NCBI GenBank assembly: GCA_947359465.1 | Contig: OX375878.1 | Location: 74,082,416 to 74,146,415, forward strand | Reading direction: 5' to 3' | DNA length: 64,000 nt | DNA from: Metellina segmentata | Taxonomy: Eukaryota; Arthropoda; Arachnida; Araneae; Tetragnathidae | Part shown: positions 25,709 to 36,333 of the stretch, one piece after another | Layout: each line of letters begins with the position of its first letter | How positions within the stretch are numbered: the first letter of the stretch is position 1 | Program-made: the position numbers and the translations under genes | Notes under the pieces: model-generated | Database searches by the model: none | What the model was told of the DNA's origin: nothing | The model's input: only the letters and a program-made list of their open reading frames with translations

Positions 25709-28213
25709 ATTTCAGTGTAATAAGAGGGGGAAGGCAGAATTATTTTCTCTATAATATCTATTTAAAAATACACGTTGTTCATTGAAAATAGGCCAATTCA
25801 CTCGAGTTACAGCAGTAAAACCCATCTGATATGATATGTGATACACTGCACAAATTATTATTACAGAACTGTAAATCTAAGGGAACATGCTAAAGTTTAA
25901 AAAAAAAACGTGGTTATGCGTGAAAGTAGTATTAAAAGTTATAGAAGTAAAATGCGAGAATGTTTAATGCGATTGAAAGTATCGATTTAGAATGATTATA
26001 TTCAAAACACTGTCCAAGTTCTAATAGCTTCATGTTTTATTTGAAGTTTCAGACCCTGAGGAAATAGAAGCAAATAATGGTTTCTTTCCGTTGAAGAGTT
26101 CCTTGAGTTTTTAAAGAAACGGGGGAGGGGGAAACTCTTAAATAAGATTCTAAACCAAATAAAATCTAGTATAGTTTTTTTTCTACTACCTTTAAAATTA
26201 TTCACTTATTTAGAAAGTTTCTTTAAAATTTGAATACCAGCGTAACAAAACTGTCGAAGCAAATAATTATTTAAGATGCCAATTACATTGGGATAGTAAC
26301 TTTTAAATGTAACCTTAAAGTTTGAACTCGGCTAACTTCCAAGTATACTGATGAGTAACATTTTCTGTTAAACTAAATGTATGTGGCATTAGTTTCTGTG
26401 GCGAAAAGAAAAACATGAAGTTTGTTGGCTTTTTTTAATACGATTTCAGCACTTCGACAGTATAAATCTCAAGGCATGAATTTCAAATTGATATGCAATA
26501 GGTATTTATTCAACATGAATTATATTAAACGGTGATGCACTCTTGATTTTATGCTTAAAACTTCGCTTTCTGTCTGGCTTGTTTGCTGACTCCAAAAATC
26601 TCTCAAAAGAGCAGATTACTGTAATAAATAAAAGGATTGAGGAGATTATTATAATTTTTGATATATTTAATTTCAAATGTAAGCAAAAAAAACTTCAATA
26701 ACTAATATTTAAAGTAATTATCTTTGGACAAAACAATAATCTATTATATTCCTAGCCACTTATAAAATTTATAAATTATACCTATTATTATCCAGACTTT
26801 TGAATTTGCATTGAAGTCATTTAAGAACAACCTTATATATATAGTAAAATTATTTAATAATTATATGTTAAGAAGTGCTGGAACTTTTATGAAAAAATCA
26901 TCTTTATTTAAGAAATAAGATTTAATTTCTGAAAATGCAATTACGAAAATAAAAGATTTATAAAGAATTTGTGATAAATTTATGTCAATATGACTACTGT
27001 CCTAATTTCCGAAGCTTTAGTAAATTCAGTCCAACGTTACTATACCAAAAAAAAAAACACAATTGTCTTTTAGATTAAAGAATGAAACGCGAATTTCCAT
27101 TCAAATTATTTTATTATTCGTATTATTCCCTAAAAAAGCGTGATTTACTTATACTTACAATCACCTCTTAAATGCGAAGCGAATATGTAAAATAACTGGT
27201 TATAAAAGGAGGGTATAAAAGGAGGGGGAAATGAGACCATTTCAAAATTTAGAAACTTTCTCATTACAATCCATTTACGTTTTGATATATAACGTCTTTA
27301 GAAACAAATTAGAAGTTGATCGGATTTTTCCCCGGTCTCGAGGTGTTATCTCTTACCAATAATAGATTTAAAGATCTAGGACGTTTTTAACAATAAAACT
27401 TGTTTTGATTCAGAAAAACGAAAAAAGGTAATTTTTTGTGGGAAATTTTTAGACCATTAGGGTTACAGATGGTTTTGATATGTTACAGGGGGTGAACCGC
27501 TTTCGAAACAAAGTTTGTTCCGTAAACGACCATTTGCGGAAAATTACTTTATAATACATCCAAGACTCAAATAGCTGTTTCGAATAACTTGCGACGACGG
27601 AAAAGTTGAAAAGGATAACAGATTAGCCTCCCCATCCATGGTCATCACGATCAGAAAAATCAGATACGGAAGAGTTAAAATGATCTGTTACATATTACAG
27701 AAACTACACTCAAACATAGATGGAATTCGGATCCTTTTTTGAAATGCTGTTTTATCGTATTAACTCGAGCCATAGTAAGGCAGTTTAAATACTTAAAATT
27801 TGAATTTCTATTCATATGTACAAAATTTAAAATTATTCAAACATACAAGACATATAATGTCAAGTAATTGTGAAAAGAGAGGATAGAGAGACGAAAGAGA
27901 AAGATCGCCTGGGTATCATGGGTTAGCCACCTCCTTTATTTACATGAGGCAGTAAACCTCATGGGAAAATAACATATCACTAGGGTTCCTCGTCTATGTG
28001 AAGCCCGCGATAATGTGTCACAAGTAGAGTTTTGAAAAGGTATGCAAATAAAAAAAAACTATATGTCAGTTGTGTTTAAGCTAGAATTCGAAAAGTCCCC
28101 CCCCTCCCCCAATTAAGTTATATTAACCATTTCACAGCAAAAATGGTCAAAATAACGCGACTTAGCACCAAAATACGAATTATTCAAAGATCTTACAATG
28201 CTATTTTTAAAAA
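25709..28213. other. AT-rich DNA, nothing recognised
   Basis: No supported gene. A slightly GC-richer patch at about 27480-27660 has no recognisable structure, and there is a C-rich run at about 28097-28110. Confidence 0.5.
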
Positions 28214-28365
28214 TATCAGACGTGTAATAAGCAGTAGGTTGGACCAGACACTATCAGACGTGTAATAAGCAGTAGGTTGAACCAGACAGTATCAGACGTG
28301 TAATAAGCAGTAGGTTGAACCAGACAGTACCAGACGTGTAATAGGCAATAGGTTGAACCAGACAG
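28214..28365. repeat. Minisatellite, 38 bp unit, 4 copies
   Basis: Four 38 bp units start TATCAGACGTGTAATAAGCA and end AACCAGACAG. The first three are nearly identical and the fourth has three changes. Confidence 0.95.
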
Positions 28366-28819
28366 TAACTGAGCAATTAGTGCAAGGTTTTCATGAAAAA
28401 CGATCCTCTCCGGTTAATTTTCAATTCTACTAATAAAATCTTTTGTTACTAATGGTTTTGAAGCAATCAGTGCTTCCTAACTTGAACTGTTTTGAGTATA
28501 ATCATTCTAAATTAATGGTTTATTTTGCTAAAACGTTTAGTAAGACGTTTTACATTTTGACTTTTTGCATTTACTTTGGAAACATCAATCCTCTTCATCC
28601 AAAACCTTAAGGAAGATGGTATATAACAAAGCCTCTGACTTTCCAGGAAAATATAGGTTTGAAAAGTAAAACACTTCCAGTTGAAAAAAGTGAATTTGAA
28701 TACCGGTCTCGTGCCATAAAAGACAACAAATCCAGATAATTGGTTGCATTGTCACCGAATCGTGGCTAGGTGAAGATAGAGTGAAATCTCTCTGAGTAAT
28801 GTGTCTTCTTTGCATATAC
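28366..28819. other. Non-repetitive DNA downstream of a candidate exon
   Basis: If the exon at 28820-28988 is real, this is its intron. No other feature is visible. Confidence 0.35.
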
Positions 28820-28988
28820 CTCGGACAGACAAGGCGTGCCAAATCGGGTGACACACTTTCGAATGGACCTCTACAACTTTTGCTTAAATCACCTGGACAG
28901 TGATCGTAAATTAAGTGATTGTTGAAATTGCACGCACTTTGTATGACCGCACTGAGGCGGCCACTTTGCAATTCTAATCGAGTAGGTC
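28820..28988 (-). CDS. Candidate coding exon, cysteine-containing extracellular-type peptide
   Basis: On the minus strand an acceptor with a pyrimidine tract (TTTATTTTATTCACAG) is followed by 169 bp of open frame ending at a donor (CCGAG followed by GTATAT). Two bases at each end flank 55 codons. G+C is near 48 percent, well above the flanks, and the composition looks coding. The peptide has four cysteines spaced C-x10-C-x7-C-x15-C (motifs YDHCPGD and SCRGPF), as in a small disulphide-bonded extracellular segment. The end phase fits the candidate at 17719-17876, joining as VCP-R-VERIAAIW. I do not recognise the family. The intron would be 10.9 kb, plausible for a spider gene. Confidence 0.33.
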
Positions 28989-31052
28989 CTGTGAATAAAA
29001 TAAATCGCATGAATCGAACGTAAATTTCTTTTGGGCGACGAGAAATCTGCCCACCCACAAACTCGACTTAATGCATTCGAAGCTTTGTCAAAGAAGTAAC
29101 TATTTGAATTACTAAACTGCTAAGCTGATAACTTATTCAGAACTTTGAAATGCTGACAACTCGTATCGCCCAGTCTTATGGTGTTAAGACTCATATCAAA
29201 TATATCATTGCATAAGCGTTCTTTGATATGTTTGACAGAAACCAGAAATAGTATTTTCTGCATAGAAGAGTTCATTTGTGCATGCAATCTATGACGAATC
29301 TTGAGTTGCAGAGACTTTTGTGACCAAAGCATTGGTTAGGATTTACAGCTTTTTGTGAATTTTATTTCCGTTCTACGCACATGTTCAGATTTTGGTCATT
29401 GTTGAAAGGAAAATTATTTTGTATCATTCTTGTCAACCAATTCTATGACGAAAATGTGTCAAATACTTGAACATCCGCGTTTTATCGTGATAATTTTCAT
29501 TCTTTTTAACGTGTAAAAAATAAATTAAAATAATTTAACGTTAAATCCTTTACATTAAAACATTTGTTTAAAAAATGTAGCTATGCTACTTAAGCATTGG
29601 TTTAAAAGGAAACTTGTTTATTCAAACGTGCTATGCATTAAAAATAATTTTATAAAAATACGTGTACATAGAAATAAAATATGCCTTTCACCTATACTAA
29701 CACTTAGGATTTTAGAACGAATATAAAACCAAATTTTTATGAGGCATTTTCTGTTAAGTTAAAATAGGGGGCGGTAGTGTTTCTGTTGTGGTAGGTGTTT
29801 CCTGTACGTATTCTGTAAGGGACGCCAGTTGGCTTGTTTTACGATTTCACTACTTTGTTAATAAAAATTCCAAAGTATGAATTCAGAATAGATGTATGTT
29901 GTTGATTCATCAACACCAATTAGACCAGGCGCCAAACGTCATCGAATGGCGATAAATCATATATTAAGGTAATCCCGATGTGTATCATTCGAGTCTGAAT
30001 TGCAGCTTCACAAACCGTCTGGTTGGTTTGGACTGAAAATCTTTCTCATAAAAAGTGTTCCCTTTTAGGAAGATTTTGTTTTGTATATTACCATAACTAA
30101 ATAAATATGCATGCACATTTTAGTTTCCTCATAACCTCTCGAGAAATGAGATCTATTTGTAACTCTAGAACGATCAATCTTTTTTACAAAAGCACATGTT
30201 TTCATTTTTCTTACACATACCAATGAGACGATATAGACCAGCAAAGCAGAATTCCCCTAAATGGTTCTTTTAATAGGAAAAACCATAGAGTTAGTTCCAT
30301 AGGAAAACTAACTCTAAATGTGTGTAGGCTTGATGTCGTTCGTATTGATGTGGGTGCAACTCAAACTATTGTGTAACTTAAGTAATGGCCCCAAAAGGAG
30401 ACGAATGTGGGGAATAAAAAAATGAGAATAAGATTTTGCTCCGAGATAAGAGGATATATGTAGCACTTTTAAGCAGACACCAATAAGGCGATTGCTTTCT
30501 TGGAGAGGAAGTGTAAGGTGTGAACACATGTCGTTTCCGAGATCTGATACGAGTGATTGGAAGGTAATATAAACTCTAAAGTAGAACGGTTCTTTTGAAA
30601 CTTTTAAATCACATCCATCATAAAAAATCTTGATACTGAGGGTACGTTTGCGGGTGACATTATGGGGTCACAAATTTTGGCAATACATTTATCATTGCAC
30701 GTTTAAAGGATACGTTAATTATTTACAGGGTTTGGGTTGATTATAATATAGACCTTGTATGTTATCTTCTGTGTGGTACGTTGATTTCTCCAGTTGTTGG
30801 GAAAATGCTCAACAAACCAAACTTTTGTTTACTAGTGTTAGTTCCTATTGTGATATGTATTATATTCAATTATTAATTTTACAAAAGGCATTAATAAATT
30901 GGCTGATTTTAAGTGAGAGATTGAAATATTTACTGAGTTTTTCGAACATTCAAAGATAGAAAACTTTAGAGAGCGCTTTGAACATACAAATCGATTAAAA
31001 TATTGAATTGAGATATATAAATTCTTAATGAGCGTTTTGAACATTCAAAATT
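28989..31052. other. Unrecognised DNA upstream of the Tc1 relic
   Basis: Several medium frames exist (29120-29332 minus, 30314-30529 minus, 30759-30959 plus). None has recognisable motifs and paired splice sites. Confidence 0.4.
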
Positions 31053-31213
31053 CACTGCTGTTTGTAAAATATGTAACACCGTGAAGGAATCATCCGAATG
31101 AAATGAAATTTGCAGCAAATGTCAATTATAGGATGTTATGCAAAGTAGTATAGTTTCAGAGCCACCACGCATTCGTGGTGTGAGCAGCGCCATCTGAACT
31201 GATGCTAAAAGCG

Positions 31214-31221
31214 TATAAATA
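31214..31221 (+). promoter_or_regulatory. TATA box of the Tc1 transposase
   Basis: TATAAATA stands 73 bases upstream of the transposase ATG inside the element. Confidence 0.55.
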
Positions 31222-31293
31222 GAGGGCTGTAGCGGGATGTTGAAAATAGTGCATGGTTATTTTTTAGTGGCGAACGTTTAGTGAGACCTAAGT

Positions 31294-32326
31294 ATGCCTC
31301 CACGACGAAATTGGGTGAAATTTCAACAACTTATGGAGTTTGAACGGGGGGGAATCATTGGCCTTCGTGAAGGAGGATTTTCATATCGCGCAATAGCAGC
31401 TCGTGTGCAGCGAAACAGTTCCACAGTGATGCGAGTTAGGAAACAGTGGACCGACAAGCACCGGACAACTCGAAAAACTGGGAGTGGACGATGGAAGGTG
31501 ACATCAGTGCGCGATGATAGACACCTAGTCCACATGGCGATGAATGACCATACAGCTTCCTCCAGGCAGTTGGCAGCACTTTGGTCTATTGCTACAGGTG
31601 TACTAATGTCTATTTCGTCAATTCGTCGACGTCTGCTGCACCGTGGACTGCGTGTAAGGATTCCTTTATACAGGATCCCCGTCACGCCAAACAATCGATG
31701 GCTGCGTCTACAATGGTCACATGAGCACAGAGCCTGGCGGGATGATTGGCAACAAGTTGTATTTTCTGACGAATCCCGCTTTAATTTGTGGAACCATGAT
31801 GGCCGCATTCGTGTTAGACGCTATGCCGGTGAACGCTGCCTTCCAGAGTGCGTTATCGAACGCCATAGTGGCCGAACACCCGGAGTTTTGGTCTTGTGTA
31901 CGATTTCGTATCATGGACGATCTCAGCTGCTACGAACTGAGGGTAATCTGAGTAGCAACAGGTACGTCCGTGAAGTGCTAGAGCCCTAAGTCGTTCCCTT
32001 CCTTCAAGGCATCCCTGGAGCTATCTTTCAACAGGATAATGCACGCCCACATGTTGTAAGGAATGTTCGAGACTTCTTTTCAGTCCAACACATGAAACTT
32101 CTTCCTTGGCCTGCTATTTGCCGGATATGTCACCTATTGAGCACGTGTGGTATTTGGTTGGTCGGTGTCTCGTTCGTGATCCGCGTCCTACAACTTCATA
32201 GGACGAACTTTGGATGCGCATAAAACAATATGGAATTACCTTCCACAAGCAGACATTCAACATCTGTTTCACTCCATGCCACGTTGTATAGCAGCACCAC
32301 GTTGTATAGTATACACCAAATACTGA
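31294..32326 (+). pseudogene. Tc1-type transposase pseudogene (DD34E)
   Basis: The frame opens at MPPRRNWVKF and gives paired helix-turn-helix DNA-binding domains over the first 115 or so residues (GLREGGFSYRAIAARV; later ASSRQLAALW). The catalytic domain follows, with the first aspartate in VVFSDESRFNLW. An in-frame TAA at 31987-31989 ends the open part after 231 residues. Past it the same frame continues with the second aspartate (IFQQDNARPH). A one-base deletion near 32117 then shifts the frame to the glutamate motif (SPIEHVW), 34 residues after the second aspartate. A TAG at 32199 and another frameshift near 32225 precede the terminal VYTKY and TGA. At least two stops and two frameshifts make it inactive. 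The family resembles, from memory, a Tc1 group abundant in orb-weaver spiders. Confidence 0.93.
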
Positions 32327-32460
32327 TTTTATACACTTAATATGGTTATTGCTTTGAAAATTTATTCATTTATTTGTACTAATACAAAATGTTTGTGTAT
32401 TGAATTTCATTTAATTCTGATGTCTCCTTAATGATGTTGCATTTTTTCCAAACAGCAGTG

Positions 32461-32515
32461 TGTTTCTCTCTCTCTCTCTCCTCTCTCTTTTTCTCTATAT
32501 ATATATATATATATA
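32461..32515. repeat. (TC)n(TA)n low-complexity spacer
   Basis: A CT-rich run followed by a TA run joins the Tc1 relic to the mariner-like element. The last TA is the target duplication of the latter. Confidence 0.9.
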
Positions 32516-32705
32516 CAGGGTGGTCCCGAATTCATGGTACAAACTTTAATGGTAGGTACAGGACATTGTAACAATGATTTATTGTATAGGAATGTATAGT
32601 CGCAAGTGACGCGGTGAGGCGTAAACAGGGGAAATAAAAGGAAAGAGAAATGGAGTGATCGGTTGGTATCATTGCCGGTAGAGGGCAGTAGATGTCTAGC
32701 CGCTG

Positions 32706-33023
32706 TTGAACATGATGCATCGCAGTAGGAATTACCTGAATGCCACGTTTGGTACTCGATGGATTGGGCGTGGTGGACCAGTCCCTTGGCCACCCCGATC
32801 TCCCGATTTATCGAGCCTCGATTACTTTTTATGGGGACATCTAAAGCATCTTGTTTATGAGACTCCAGTTGACTCAGATGAGGATCTCGTCGCTCGCTTA
32901 TCTGTAGCTGCTGCAGGTGTGCGTGAAATACCAGGCATCTTTGAACGTGTACGCCAATCGCTCCACCGACGCTGTCAAGCATGTATCGATACTGGTGGAC
33001 GCAATTTTGAACAATTACTGTAA
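32706..33023 (+). pseudogene. C-terminal fragment of a mariner-like transposase
   Basis: The 105-residue frame carries RNYLNATFGTRWIGRGGP, WPPRSPDLSSLDYFLWG and a C-terminal RRCQACIDTGGRNFEQLL. This is the end of an IS630/Tc1/mariner transposase of the kind linked in arthropods to an N-terminal DUF4817-type domain. The aspartate of LDYFLWG would be the third catalytic residue. The first two catalytic aspartates and the DNA-binding domain are missing, so the reading frame starts at a deletion junction and its ATG is fortuitous. The frame is otherwise intact to the TAA. Confidence 0.88.
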
Positions 33024-33049
33024 ACATGACACTTGTCAACAACGCTTTC

Positions 33050-33055
33050 AATAAA
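33050..33055 (+). promoter_or_regulatory. Polyadenylation signal of the mariner-like transposase
   Basis: AATAAA lies 27 bases after the stop codon, just inside the right inverted repeat. Confidence 0.5.
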
Positions 33056-33200
33056 ATCTTTGTTTTTCCTTTCGGCCGTTATTTCCCCTGTTTTCGCCTC
33101 ACCGCGTCACTTGCGACTATACATTCCTATACAATAAATCATTGTTACAATGTCCTGTACCTACCATTAAAGTTTGTACCATGAATTCGGGACCACCCTG

Positions 33201-33239
<39 letters not shown>

Positions 33240-33731
33240 GCATGTATCCATTTTTTTTTCTCTGAGCAAAATATTACTTTACTTTCAAAATATTTGAATG
33301 CTTTGCAGACCTCTCAGTTCAATAATAAGATAAAGAATATTTAAAAATATTATTTTTCTAAATACGTGCTATAAATTTAACGCCATTCCTACTTTTGCAA
33401 GTTTTAGAACTGAATTATCCCCGTTTAACTATATACTTTAAATAATATTCATATTTCTATACTACTCCATTTGTACTCAGCAGTAACCTTATTCTAATTT
33501 TTTATTACGTATACATTGTCCATGGAAACGCCTTTTTTCTAGTCGCATTTATTTTCACAAAAATAAAGCTTTTAATATTAAAAATAGACTGTTTGATCTC
33601 ATTTTCATACCTGAACAAATTAATGCCTTAAATTATGCATTCTTTCTTTCACCAGATATCCTCTTAAGCAGTTCAGCTTTAAAATTTTTTCTCTAGTTCT
33701 TCCATTGCTAATGCTACAGTTGGGTTATTTA
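33201..33731. other. (TA)n run then AT-rich DNA
   Basis: A TA/TATG microsatellite at about 33201-33236, then unremarkable AT-rich sequence up to the Helitron. Confidence 0.6.
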
Positions 33732-34355
33732 TCTATATATATAATTCTCTTACGTGGCACGCAAAAAAGACGTGATTTGTTATTGCGTTTTGGCAACATT
33801 GTGCGATTGTTTGTTTACCATCACGAAGTCTCGCGCCTCAATTGAATTCATAGCGTAATCGGATGAAATTTTATTGAAAAAAATTAATTTTAGTCGAACT
33901 GTTGTAGTTTGTAATAGAAATCAAAGAAAACGGGGTATCTTTTCAGGGCCAACAATTGTAGTTCAACAATACGCTTGAACTTCAACTTTAGACAACAAAC
34001 TCAATGAAAAAGTGAGTGGCTCGAGTGCTGGGGAAATGTACACACAAACAACATGCTGGGTATTCAATTTCCAAAGCAGCGATCACATTTTGAGTCAAAA
34101 TTTGCACAGTTTTCGTTTGAATTCTGATTTTAGAGGCACTGTATATATCTTTTCTGCAAACAGCACATTTAGATTGGAATTTTTTTTTTTTTTTTTTTGG
34201 AATATCATATTTTGTAAACAATCCTTTTTGCTAGGACACATGTCTTCATTGATGCGAGCGAAGCGAGCATAGGTTCGCGCAGCGAACCAGTGAGGATTGC
34301 AAAGCAATCCTCCGGGGGATGGCGAGCGCTAGCGAGCAGGGGGCTGGCCCCCTAG
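33732..34355 (+). mobile_element. Helitron, non-autonomous, N1 copy A
   Basis: Starts TCTATATATATAATTCTC after a host A and ends GGGGGCTGGCCCCCTAG before a host T, the canonical TC...CTAG ends with a 3' terminal hairpin. Before the terminus lie further hairpins: GGTTCGC/GCGAACC and AGGATTGC/GCAATCCT, within a GAGCGAAGCGAGC-type region typical of Helitron 3' ends. At 624 bp with no Rep/helicase it is non-autonomous. A second full copy lies reversed at 60314-60944. A degenerate histone-type stem-loop sits at 33934-33950. Confidence 0.88.
33934..33950 (+). other. Degenerate histone 3' stem-loop-like motif in Helitron N1 copy A
   Basis: GGTATCTTTTCAGGGCC followed by AACA. It matches the cleaner 16-base motif in copy B (60711-60726), apart from one extra base and a C-to-A type change in the 5' arm. 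Confidence 0.4.
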
Positions 34356-35149
34356 TAAATTGTATATATCTGTTTAAAAAAATAGTTATAACCCCAAACT
34401 AGTGTCCGAACATAATACTCTCGTCTGCCATATATTGCGTTTCGTTTGATAAAACAGAATTCTACAGCCACATGTAATCAATGAGTTTTGTGTAAAGTTG
34501 GTCGAAATATATAAGCCCTCGAAAAATGAATACACGTCTTTAGCATAATTAAAATTATGCTCATATTGAAAATGAAATCAGATTTGCCCCCAAAAGAACA
34601 AATAACTTGAAATGGGGCTGAAATATTCAATTTATAAACACTTAATCTGTATTTATGCAGATAATATACTCATCATACTCATTTAAGCATTACATAACGT
34701 ATTGCTTTTGAATACGATGACGACCAAAGTTTTTCAAATAAATCATTATAATTATAACTCTGAATAAATTAAACAAAGAAAAACATCTGTAAATGATTAA
34801 TGACCATGATGATATGAAAGGACAAGTATCCATGTTAATATTGTCCATTATAATACCCACTGCTAATTAATCAACATTCACATGAGAGGTGTGGTGGCGT
34901 TTGTTTCTAAACACGCCAGTCTACAACTTGAAGAATTGATATGAATTAATGGTATCATTATATATTAAAATAGCCAAATAAGAATTACCTTTTTAAATTG
35001 ATAAAAGCCAACATGAAGAATTTGGGGCAGTAAAACAAGACCACGATATATAATGCCTCGATACATTCCTATTTTACTTTTCCCTTAGTGAAGTTTCAAC
35101 TTCAGATGAAACCTTAGTCTATTTCTTCAGAAGAGCGAGTTCAGAGGTC
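34356..35149. other. AT-rich DNA, nothing recognised
   Basis: No supported gene or repeat. Confidence 0.5.
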
Positions 35150-35880
35150 ACGTCTGCTTTCAGCAATTTTCTGAAGCTGAATCGGTAAAGATTTAGGTGG
35201 TCTCGAGAGACAGAACGATTACAGAAGGATAAGAAGGGTTTTTGGTTTTGATCAATATTGTGTCGTATTTGGTACTTAGCAAGAAGAATGAACGATAGCG
35301 AAACTTCGCGTACCAGAAAGCACATCTTGGTGGAGTTGGGGTACACTGCTATATATAATACTAGATTGTAAGTTAAGTTTTGTAGGGATGGATAAGTTCC
35401 CCACGATGCTCCTACAGAATTTAGCAATAACTTAATTCGACAGATGCTACCTGTTGACAGTTTGTGTTAGACCTGGAGAGCAGTATTAAGGCAACGAGTG
35501 TAGTTTTGTCTACGTGGTAGTGCGATGATTGCGATATTTTCCTGTGTTGCTTTTAACAGCCGAGAATGAGTCTCCATGTGAAATGAAAACAGAGTAGCAA
35601 CGAAGAGTGAAGCTGTGATAGAAATAGGAACAATGACTAATCACAGGGCACCAGACAACTGTTAGTGTGATTAGAATATCAAATGCAATTCTACTATCCA
35701 TCGAGAACCATCCATCGAAGTGCATGATGATTGCTTCGAACACCATGTGACTCTTTTTTAAGTACGCGTGTTCATGATCCCATTCACCAATCACAAATTT
35801 TGCAAGACGTATCAAAGACAGAGCATCTTTGTTCCCCAAATAGTACTTCATGGTGGATTTGGGTTGCACTGTTATACTGT
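35150..35880. repeat. Two strongly diverged related segments
   Basis: 35270-35365 and 35795-35885 align at roughly two thirds identity by eye, for example CTTGGTGGAGTTGGGGTACA against TTCATGGTGGATTTGGGTTG, and AGCAAGAAG against TGCAAGACG. Both carry minus-strand frames (35119-35427 and 35510-35869) with a shared SLSFILLAKY/LSLIRLAKF-like pattern. They may be two copies of an unknown repeat or of a duplicated coding unit. No family was recognised. Confidence 0.35.
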
Positions 35881-36119
35881 ATTGTTTGTTGGTTTTTGTA
35901 ATGGTGGCTTAGTTAATGGCACCACAAGCATTGTTTTACAAGTTTAACCACCGTATTCGCCTTTATCTCCGTAATAAGTAAGTTTTCTCGATTTTGCATA
36001 CATTGATCCTCTCGGTTTATCGCTCTTTTACTTGTCCCCCCCCCGATGGCGACATATTTAAGAGTTATGCTACTTATGTATACCATATTGAAAGCGCTGA
36101 CAGAGAATACATGAACTTA
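35881..36119. other. Unrecognised spacer
   Basis: Includes a C run (CCCCCCCC) at about 36037. Nothing else seen. Confidence 0.5.
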
Positions 36120-36333
36120 TCTTCTTTATAAATAAGAATGGAGTGTTTGTTTGTTCATTGAATATTTTCGACACATTTGAAGTTTTCTATCCGTTTTAGA
36201 CCCTACTGATGCCAAATCCGCCTCTTCCGCGTTTGGTATCTGTCTGTATGTATGTAAGTGCCCTATACACGTCCACACGGTTCAATGTATTTTCATGGAA
36301 ATTTGCATACAGTAAGTTTTATCTTCATTTATA

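Larger units (their letters stand above)
31053..32460 (+). mobile_element. Tc1-family transposon, inactive copy
   Basis: The left end CACTGCTGTTTGTAAAATAT and the reverse complement of the right end, CACTGCTGTTTGGAAAAAAT, start terminal inverted repeats that align over about 50 bp with several mismatches. The 1.4 kb length and single transposase gene are typical of Tc1 elements. The flanking TA dinucleotides are not preserved (TT on the left, TG on the right), which fits an old, mutated insertion. A TATA box and a broken transposase lie inside. Confidence 0.9.
32516..33200 (+). mobile_element. Internally deleted mariner-superfamily element with 122 bp inverted repeats
   Basis: Both ends begin CAGGGTGGTCCCGAATTCAT. 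The left repeat (32516-32637) and right repeat (33079-33200) match over 122 bp with one visible mismatch. TA dinucleotides flank both ends inside an AT microsatellite, the expected target duplication. The interior is short (about 440 bp) and keeps only the C-terminal part of a transposase, so the copy is non-autonomous. The near-identity of the arms suggests a recent insertion or continued mobilisation in trans. Confidence 0.93.

Noticed and set aside
28214..28365. Regular 38 bp repeats checked as a possible CRISPR array.
   Set aside because: Units are directly adjacent with no unique spacers and the DNA is clearly eukaryotic; it is a minisatellite.
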